10,309 bases of DNA from a bacterium (GTDB lineage: Bacteria > Verrucomicrobiota > Kiritimatiellia > UBA8416): assembly GCA_020048935.1 (NCBI GenBank), contig JAIFLS010000073.1:1-10309 (forward strand), in the 5' to 3' direction. Numbering within the stretch: position 1 is the first letter of the stretch; the number at the start of each line of letters is the position of its first letter. Shown one piece after another: positions 5,597 to 10,309 of this stretch. Below the pieces are notes generated by a model. It had not been told where the DNA came from, did no database searches, and was given only the letters and a program-made list of their open reading frames with translations. Made by a program: the position numbers and the translations under genes.

Positions 5597-7051
5597 ATGC
5601 AGTTGTCAGATGTAAGGAAGATTACCGGGGGTGAGTGCGCGCGCCTGGCTACCAATGCCGAGGTCAAGGGCATCGCGCTCTACTCGCGCGAGGTCCGCGC
5701 CGACTGGGTCTTCGTGGCGGTGCCAGGCACGGCTGCCGACGGGCTGCAGTACGCGGAGGATGCCGTGCGGCGCGGCGCGGTAGCCGTAGTCTGCGAGCGC
5801 GCTCCCGACGGTCGCCTGGAGGCAGCGGTGATCACGGTCAAGGATGCCCGGTTGGCCGCCGCGCAACTGGCGGGGGCGTTCAACGGGAACCCGGCGCGTG
5901 CCTTGCTGATGGCCGGGGTGACCGGCACGAACGGAAAGACCACGGTGTCCATGATGCTGCGGGCCGTGCTGCAGCGCGCGGGGCTCGAGCCGGGGCTGAT
6001 CGGCACGGTGGCATACGAGATCGGCTCGCGCGTGATCGCCGCCCCCCGGACGACGCCGGACGCCGTGACGCTGCAGAACCTGCTGCGTCAGATGGTCGCG
6101 ACGGGGTGCCGCAGCGCCGTGCTGGAAGTCTCGTCGCACGCGCTGGTGCAGCAGCGCGTGGCGGAGATCCCGTTCAAGGTGGCTGGCTTCACCAACCTGA
6201 CGCACGACCATCTCGACTATCATGGCTCGATGGATGCCTATTACGAGGCCAAGGCGCTGCTGTTCCGGGGATTGGAGGCATCCTCGACCGCCGTGATCAA
6301 CCGCGATGACCCCTGGGGGCAGCGGTTGCTGGGCGAATCGCTCTGCTGCCAGCGGCTGCAGTACGGGCTGGAGGAGGGGCGCGGGGATATCGTGGCGGAG
6401 GAGGTCGTGCTTTCCGCTGCCGGCAGCGAGTTCAGCCTGCTTTCCCCCTGGGGCACATTTGCCGCCCGCGTCTGCATCCCTGGCCGTCACAATATCGCCA
6501 ATGCGCTGGCGGCCTTCGGCATGAGCGTGGCGATGGGGTGCGATCCGGCGGCGGCAGTGGAGGCTATTGCCGCTGTGACGAAGGTCCGCGGGCGGCTGGA
6601 ACGGGTGCCTGCAAAAGTTCCCTTCAACGTATTCGTGGACTACGCGCATACCGACGATGCCCTGCGCAATGTCTTGTCGGCCCTGCGCCCCCTGACAGCG
6701 GGCCGGCTGATGGTCGTGTTCGGCTGCGGCGGTAACCGGGATCGTGCCAAGCGCGCGAAGATGGGGGCGGTAGTGGTGGCGCTGGCGGACCGCGTCTGGG
6801 TGACTACCGATAACCCCCGCCACGAGGAACCGGAGGCGATCATCGCCGACATCCTCACAGGGGTCGACAGGGACAGCGTCGAGGTCGTGGTGGATCGTCG
6901 TGAAGCCATCCGCGCCGCCGTGGCGGCGGCCCGGGCGGGCGACACCGTGCTGATTGCCGGAAAAGGGCATGAGACCTACCAGGAAATCGCGGGTGTCTCG
7001 GCGCCCTTTAATGATGTTGATGAAGCTCAGGCCGCCCTGGCGGAACGGTAA
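5597..7051 (+). CDS. murE: UDP-MurNAc-L-Ala-D-Glu:meso-diaminopimelate ligase MurE
   Basis: A 484-residue cytoplasmic Mur ligase that adds the third amino acid to the peptidoglycan stem using ATP. Motifs: TTPD at residues 152-155, P-loop GVTGTNGKTTV at 107-117, SSHAL at 179-183, NLTHDHLDYHG at 200-210, the Lys to be carbamylated in YYEAKALLF (Lys219), DYAHTDDAL at 348-356, GCGGNRDRAKR at 376-386 and GKGHET at 455-460. DNPR at 405-408 is the known specificity motif for meso-diaminopimelate, so the stem residue is predicted to be DAP and not Lys. Two starts are possible: ATG 5588 has no SD, whereas ATG 5597 has TAAGGA (5583-5588) eight bases upstream, formed by the ftsI stop codon itself, and yields the usual MQLSDV-type N-terminus. 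The second is preferred. The neighbouring murF performs the next step. Confidence 0.95.
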   Translation: MQLSDVRKITGGECARLATNAEVKGIALYSREVRADWVFVAVPGTAADGLQYAEDAVRRGAVAVVCERAPDGRLEAAVITVKDARLAAAQLAGAFNGNPARALLMAGVTGTNGKTTVSMMLRAVLQRAGLEPGLIGTVAYEIGSRVIAAPRTTPDAVTLQNLLRQMVATGCRSAVLEVSSHALVQQRVAEIPFKVAGFTNLTHDHLDYHGSMDAYYEAKALLFRGLEASSTAVINRDDPWGQRLLGESLCCQRLQYGLEEGRGDIVAEEVVLSAAGSEFSLLSPWGTFAARVCIPGRHNIANALAAFGMSVAMGCDPAAAVEAIAAVTKVRGRLERVPAKVPFNVFVDYAHTDDALRNVLSALRPLTAGRLMVVFGCGGNRDRAKRAKMGAVVVALADRVWVTTDNPRHEEPEAIIADILTGVDRDSVEVVVDRREAIRAAVAAARAGDTVLIAGKGHETYQEIAGVSAPFNDVDEAQAALAER

Positions 7052-7067
7052 GCAGGAGAAAGCGTCG

Positions 7068-8450
7068 ATGATGTCGGGTTATGATGCCGCATGGCTGGCA
7101 ACGGTGACGGGAGGACGGTGGATGAGCCTGCCGGAGCGACCGGTTTCCGCCGTGGTCAACGATTCGCGTCGGCGGGTCCAGGATGCGCTTTATGTGGCGT
7201 TGCGTGGTGAACGGTTTGACGGGCACGCGTTTGTCGCGAATGCCTTCGAGGCCGGGGCGGCCGCCGCCATGATCGAGGAATCCGCCGGGAGCCCGGCAGG
7301 ATCGGATGGGCTGCCGCTGCTGGTGGTGGCGAATACGCAGGCGGCCTTGTCGGCCCTGGGAGCGGCGTATCGGCGGCAGGTTGCCCCGCTGGTGGTCGGG
7401 GTTACCGGCAGCGTCGGCAAATCGACGGTCAAGGAAATGACCGCCTCGGTGTTGTCGTCGGCGGGCGAGACGGCCAGGACCTGCGGCAACTGGAACAACG
7501 AGATCGGCTTGCCGCTGAGCCTGCTGGCGATGGCGCCGCTGGCGCGTTACGGCGTCTTCGAGGTGGGCATGAACCATCCCGGCGAGATCCGCCGGCTTTG
7601 CGAGGTGCTGCAACCCGACTGGGGCGTGGTGACCATGATCGGTCCTGTGCATCTGGAGAATTTTGAATCGGAGGAAGGAATTGCAAGGGAAAAGGGCGAG
7701 CTGCTGCGCTCGCTGCCTCCTGACGGGCGGGCCTTCCTCTGCCGTGACGACCGCTGGTTCCCGCTGTTGCGCGCGATGGTCCCCTGTCCGGTGCGGACGG
7801 TTTCACTGGAAGGCGACGCCGATCTTGTGATGCAGCACGATGAGCCGGGCCGGCGGCTGCTGGCGACCGAGCGGGCCGGCGGCGGGTCGCAGCACGAGTT
7901 CGCGTGGCCCTGGGCGGGCCAGCACAATGCGCTGAATGCCGGGTTTGCGATCCTGGTCGGTCGCGAGGCCGGGATGTCCTGGGAGCGGATCGCGCAGGGA
8001 CTGGCCCTCTACCGGCCGTTGCCGATGCGCTGGCAGGAGGTCCATGCCGGCGGGTGCCTGCTGATCAATGATGCCTACAACGCCAACCCGGCCAGTATGC
8101 GCGCGGCGCTGAAGACCTTCGCCGGAGCGGGCTGCAGCGGACGGCGCTGGCTGGTGCTGGGCGACATGCTGGAGATCGGCGAAACGGAACAGGCCGCGCA
8201 TGAGACACTTGGTAGCGAGGCCGCCGCCGCCGGCGATTGGGCGGGGCTGCTGACGGTGGGGCCGCGGGCGGTGGGCATCGCCGAAGGGGCGCGCCGCCAG
8301 GGAATGGATCCGCAGCACATCTGGCGCTGCGCGGATAACCATACGGCCGCCATGGTGCTGCGTGAACAACTTCAGCCGGGTGATGCCGTGCTTTTCAAGG
8401 CATCACGGGGGGTGGCTTTGGAAAAGGTTATTGATGAGTTAGGCGGTTAA
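7068..8450 (+). CDS. murF: UDP-MurNAc-tripeptide:D-Ala-D-Ala ligase MurF
   Basis: A 460-residue cytoplasmic Mur ligase that completes the UDP-MurNAc-pentapeptide by joining D-Ala-D-Ala. Domain 1 (about 1-105) includes NDSRRV and the GERFDGHAF segment typical of MurF substrate binding; the central ATPase domain has P-loop GVTGSVGKST at 111-120, NWNNEIGLPL at 141-150 and EVGMNHPGEI at 165-174; the C-terminal domain has NDAYNANPASM at 334-344, LGDMLEIG at 364-371 and KASRG at 444-448. EVGMNHPGEI and NDAYNANPASM separate MurF from the other Mur ligases. The frame is open upstream into murE, but the start is set at 7068 by AGGAG (7054-7058) nine bases upstream; a second ATG follows at once at 7071. 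The gap to murE is 16 nt. Confidence 0.95.
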   Translation: MMSGYDAAWLATVTGGRWMSLPERPVSAVVNDSRRRVQDALYVALRGERFDGHAFVANAFEAGAAAAMIEESAGSPAGSDGLPLLVVANTQAALSALGAAYRRQVAPLVVGVTGSVGKSTVKEMTASVLSSAGETARTCGNWNNEIGLPLSLLAMAPLARYGVFEVGMNHPGEIRRLCEVLQPDWGVVTMIGPVHLENFESEEGIAREKGELLRSLPPDGRAFLCRDDRWFPLLRAMVPCPVRTVSLEGDADLVMQHDEPGRRLLATERAGGGSQHEFAWPWAGQHNALNAGFAILVGREAGMSWERIAQGLALYRPLPMRWQEVHAGGCLLINDAYNANPASMRAALKTFAGAGCSGRRWLVLGDMLEIGETEQAAHETLGSEAAAAGDWAGLLTVGPRAVGIAEGARRQGMDPQHIWRCADNHTAAMVLREQLQPGDAVLFKASRGVALEKVIDELGG

Positions 8451-8463
8451 ACGAGGAGGCAGC

Positions 8464-8667
8464 ATGAACGCAATGGCGGTTCCGGTTCAAAGGCGGACAG
8501 ATCATCTCGAGGCGTTACCTCGGAGCGGGGGGAACAGGCGTGACGCGGCGGGCCCGGCGTTGCCGCCACGGCTGGTATTGGTGGACAAGACGCAGGAGTT
8601 TCGGTTGGAAATCGAGCGTGTCGGCACGGGTGACCCGCCGTCGCTGATGCTCTGGGGCGAGGAGTGA
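8464..8667 (+). CDS. Small protein of unknown function between murF and mraY
   Basis: A 67-residue protein not recognised as any known family. Translation support is good: AGGAGG at 8454-8459, the best Shine-Dalgarno of the operon, lies four bases before the ATG at 8464 (a second in-frame ATG at 8473 is 13 bases away). It fits snugly between murF (13-nt gap) and mraY (7-nt gap), and its last codons carry GAGGAG, the SD of mraY, so it may couple translation of mraY. The N-terminal half is rich in Arg, Pro and Gly and probably disordered; the C-terminal half (PRLVLVDKTQEFRLEIERVG, residues 36-55, then an acidic end WGEE) looks like a short beta-rich unit. It has no membrane helix or signal peptide. 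It could be a lineage-specific division or wall factor, or a leader peptide; no function can be assigned. Confidence 0.6.
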   Translation: MNAMAVPVQRRTDHLEALPRSGGNRRDAAGPALPPRLVLVDKTQEFRLEIERVGTGDPPSLMLWGEE

Positions 8668-8674
8668 ATTACAG

Positions 8675-9775
8675 ATGCTGTATTATCTGACGTTGCTGGA
8701 GGGGCTGTATTCGCCGCTCCGTGTGTTCCAGTATATCACCGTCCGCACCGTGGGTGCGGCCGGTACCGCTTTCCTGCTGTGTGTCCTGTGCGGACCGTGG
8801 ATGATCCGTCACCTGCGCACCTTCCGGATAGGCCAGCAGGTGCGTACGGGCAATGCGCCCGACCACCAGCACAAGCAGAACACACCAACGATGGGCGGGG
8901 TACTGATCATCGTGGCGATGACGCTGGCCTGCCTGCTGTGGGCCCGGCCGTCGAACCTGTTCGTGCAGCTTGCCGTCGGGACGCTCTGCTACATGGGGGC
9001 GGTCGGGTTCTGGGACGATTACACCAAGCTGCGCCGCCGGCACTCGGGCGGGCTTAGCGCCAGGGCCAAGATGGGGTTGCAGGTCCTGTGGGCGCTGGTG
9101 GTGCTGGTTGCCTTGTCGAGTACGCCAGCAACAGCCGAGCGGTTGCGGCACCTGGTGGTACCTTTCCAAAAGGCCCCGCTGGTGGCCGATATGGGGATGG
9201 TCGCCGCGTTCCTGCTGGTGCTGGTGGTGCTGGTCGGCGCCACCAATGCCGTGAACCTGACCGACGGGCTCGACGGGCTGGCGATCGGGTGCACCAGCTC
9301 GGTGTCGCTATCTTACCTTGTGATGTCGTATCTGGCAGGGCACGCGATCTTCGCGGGCTACCTGTATATCCCCTATGTGGAAGGGGCAGGGGAACTGGCC
9401 GTTTTCTGCGGTAGCATGGCTGGCGCGAGCCTCGGGTTCCTCTGGTGGAACTGCCATCCGGCAAAGGTGTTCATGGGCGATACCGGCAGCCTGGCGCTGG
9501 GTGGCGGCGTGGCTATTGTGGCGGTGCTGATCAAGCAGGAAGTCGTGCTGGTGCTGGTGGGCGGCGTGTTCGTCATGGAGGCCCTGAGCGTGATCCTGCA
9601 GGTGGGCTCCTTCAAGCTGACCGGCAAACGGATTTTCAGGATGGCACCGATTCATCATCATTTCGAAAAGCTGGGTGACGATCCGCTTCTGGATTCTCTC
9701 CATCCTCTTTGCCTTACTCGGATTGCTGACGTTGAAATTGCGGTAGAGGCGGGGTTTGTTGGAGGGCTCGGTTGA
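8675..9775 (+). CDS. mraY: Phospho-MurNAc-pentapeptide-transferase MraY, with frameshifted C-terminus
   Basis: MraY is the membrane enzyme that transfers phospho-MurNAc-pentapeptide from UDP to undecaprenyl phosphate, giving lipid I. As read here it is 366 residues with many membrane helices. Conserved features are intact: DHQHKQNTPTMGG at 63-75, the catalytic FWDDYTK with Asp114-Asp115, NAVNLTDGLDGLA at 191-203, MGDTGS with Asp269 at 267-272, and APIHHHFE at 324-331. After Gly334 the frame departs from the family: the 32-residue tail (DDPLLDSLHP... to GGLG) is not hydrophobic and replaces the last helix. The missing helix is encoded in the +1 frame at 9675-9746, ending in the usual LLTLKLR and a stop. 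Comparison with the usual GWxExxV linker suggests that about 17 nt have been lost near 9674. The gene may be mutated, misassembled, or functional without its last helix. SD: GAGGAG at 8659-8664, ten bases upstream. Confidence 0.93.
   Translation: MLYYLTLLEGLYSPLRVFQYITVRTVGAAGTAFLLCVLCGPWMIRHLRTFRIGQQVRTGNAPDHQHKQNTPTMGGVLIIVAMTLACLLWARPSNLFVQLAVGTLCYMGAVGFWDDYTKLRRRHSGGLSARAKMGLQVLWALVVLVALSSTPATAERLRHLVVPFQKAPLVADMGMVAAFLLVLVVLVGATNAVNLTDGLDGLAIGCTSSVSLSYLVMSYLAGHAIFAGYLYIPYVEGAGELAVFCGSMAGASLGFLWWNCHPAKVFMGDTGSLALGGGVAIVAVLIKQEVVLVLVGGVFVMEALSVILQVGSFKLTGKRIFRMAPIHHHFEKLGDDPLLDSLHPLCLTRIADVEIAVEAGFVGGLG
9675..9746 (+). other. Displaced coding remnant: last membrane helix of MraY in +1 frame
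   Basis: Read from 9675 in the frame one base ahead of mraY, this segment gives V-TIRFWILSI, a hydrophobic run and LLTLKLR followed by TAG at 9744-9746. This is the standard C-terminal end of MraY (compare the RFW...LxTLKxR ending in characterised enzymes). Because the segment is clean and ends at the expected place, the shift is a local event and not general decay. Restoring the frame needs one base inserted less or a deletion of 2, 5, 8, 11, 14 or 17 nt reversed; the family linker length points to 17. Confidence 0.85.
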
Positions 9776-9817
9776 CGAGAACGGCGACGAGAAAGGGATA
9801 CGATTGGAGAGAATCCA
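9690..9817. repeat. 13-bp inverted repeat linking the mraY 3' end and the spacer
   Basis: TGGATTCTCTCCA at 9690-9702, within the displaced MraY helix code, is matched by its exact reverse complement TGGAGAGAATCCA at 9805-9817 in the spacer. The hexamer TGACGA also precedes both arms on the matching strand (plus 9676-9681; minus from 9823 to 9818), although 8 bp separate it from the first arm and none from the second. Arms are about 100 bp apart and could pair in the transcript or reflect a local template-switch event. Confidence 0.6.
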
Positions 9818-9903
9818 TCGTCATGCGTTTGTAGCTGGGGTCGGTGACCCCGGCGGTGCATGGATTAGCAAAAGAAATTGAAGTTATCGCAGGATTGCCA
9901 GAC
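9776..9903 (+). other. Atypical spacer between mraY and murD with a hairpin
   Basis: This 128-bp gap (157 bp if mraY really ended at 9746) is far longer than any other spacer in the operon. It holds no convincing gene. Contents: two GACGAGAA copies with a 12-bp period (9774-9781, 9786-9793), one arm of the 13-bp inverted repeat (9805-9817), and a GC-rich hairpin at 9834-9854, with a six-bp perfect core GGGGTC/GACCCC (9837-9842 with 9846-9851) around a GGT loop, extendable to nine pairs with one G-U. No T-run follows, so it is not a standard intrinsic terminator. The murD SD AGGA is at 9891-9894. Confidence 0.6.
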
Positions 9904-10309
9904 ATGACAGGGATAACAGAAAACGGTTGTAATAGACAAGCCCTCGTGCTGGGACTGGGACGCAGCGGCGCGGCTGCCGCGCGGCTGCTGGCCGGCAAGG
10001 GGTGGCGCGTGACGGTCGTGGACCGCGGGGCAGGGACCGTCGCCGTTCCCGATGGCGTCCGATTCATGGCGAATGCCGTCGATCTGCCGCCCGGCGAATT
10101 TGATTTGTGCGTGGTCAGCCCGGGTATCGACTGCCAGTCGGCATGGGTCCGCGATATTGTAGCGCGTTGTGAGGACGTGATCTCGGAACTAGAGCTTGGC
10201 TGGCGCTATTGCCGCTGCCCCGTGCTGGCCGTGACCGGCACCAAGGGAAAGAGTACGCTGGTCAAGCTTCTGTCAGACATACTGAATGCCGGCGGATTGC
10301 GCAGCGAGC
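9904..10309 (+). CDS. murD: UDP-MurNAc-L-alanine:D-glutamate ligase MurD, C-terminus cut by window edge
   Basis: Partial: 135 codons are visible. MurD adds D-Glu to UDP-MurNAc-L-Ala in the cytoplasm, the step before MurE. The N-terminal Rossmann-like UDP-binding domain shows ALVLGLGRSGAAAARLL at residues 13-29 and VVSPGI at 70-75; SELELGWR at 94-101 leads into the ATPase domain, whose P-loop reads VTGTKGKSTLV at 110-120. Most MurD proteins have Asn where this one has Lys114 (GTNGKS). GTKGKS-like loops also occur in folylpolyglutamate synthases, but the N-terminal domain and the position in the cluster make MurD clear. The start at 9904 is supported by AGGA (9891-9894) nine bases upstream; the frame is open back to a stop at 9832 with a GTG at 9856 as a weaker alternative. 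The catalytic C-terminal domain is outside the window. Confidence 0.92.
   Translation, partial: MTGITENGCNRQALVLGLGRSGAAAARLLAGKGWRVTVVDRGAGTVAVPDGVRFMANAVDLPPGEFDLCVVSPGIDCQSAWVRDIVARCEDVISELELGWRYCRCPVLAVTGTKGKSTLVKLLSDILNAGGLRSE

Noticed and set aside
5606..6970. 454-residue open frame antisense to murE
   Set aside because: Same reason: covers a gene with every MurE motif and has shadow-like composition.
9671..9680. Programmed frameshifting to make full-length MraY
   Set aside because: A +1 or -2 shift would be needed, no slippery heptamer or stimulatory element is evident, and the GWxExxV linker residues would still be missing.
9772..9804. TTGACG at 9772 as the -35 of a separate murD promoter
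   Set aside because: No acceptable -10 lies 16-18 bp downstream; the nearest candidate, TACGAT, is 21 bp away.
9834..9854. Intrinsic terminator after mraY
   Set aside because: The stem is good but no T-run follows, and murD must be expressed just downstream.
9714..10067. 117-residue minus-strand open frame across the spacer and murD start
   Set aside because: Mostly antisense to murD, with no recognisable motif or SD.

Overview
The window holds the front half of a division and cell wall (dcw) gene cluster from a GC-rich bacterium. On the plus strand, in order: mraZ, rsmH, an ftsL-like gene, ftsI, murE, murF, a small unknown gene, mraY and the first 135 codons of murD. Two unrelated genes lie to the left on the minus strand: a family 2 glycosyltransferase of the dolichyl-phosphate-glucose-synthase type and a membrane fatty acid desaturase that runs off the left edge. 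MurE carries DNPR, the motif of meso-diaminopimelate-adding enzymes, so the organism probably makes DAP-type peptidoglycan and has a Gram-negative-like envelope. A member of the Planctomycetes-Verrucomicrobia-Kiritimatiellota group would fit, but that is an impression of protein style and was not tested.

Layout: 1-928 partial desaturase (minus); 929-1092 its leader, with a candidate promoter and a 12-bp direct repeat; 1093-1875 glycosyltransferase (minus); 1876-2082 divergent intergenic region with an A/T-rich UP-like element, a sigma70-like promoter and a 10-bp-phased repeat array that looks like an MraZ operator; 2083-9775 a tight operon with overlaps or spacers of at most about 25 bp; 9776-9903 an unusually long spacer; 9904 to the right edge murD.

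The operon encodes its own regulator (MraZ), a 16S rRNA methyltransferase (RsmH), part of the septal synthesis machinery (FtsL-like protein and the FtsI transpeptidase) and consecutive lipid II precursor steps: MurD adds D-Glu, MurE adds DAP, MurF adds D-Ala-D-Ala and MraY transfers the product to undecaprenyl phosphate. The Shine-Dalgarno sequences of rsmH, murE and mraY lie inside the end of the preceding gene, which suggests translational coupling.

The most notable anomaly is at the 3' end of mraY. Just after the conserved HHHFE motif the frame shifts, and the normal final membrane helix is encoded intact in the +1 frame (9675-9746). The spacer that follows contains a 13-bp inverted copy of part of that displaced segment. 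I see no CRISPR array, IS element, tRNA, rRNA or defence system, and nothing that amounts to a wholly new system.
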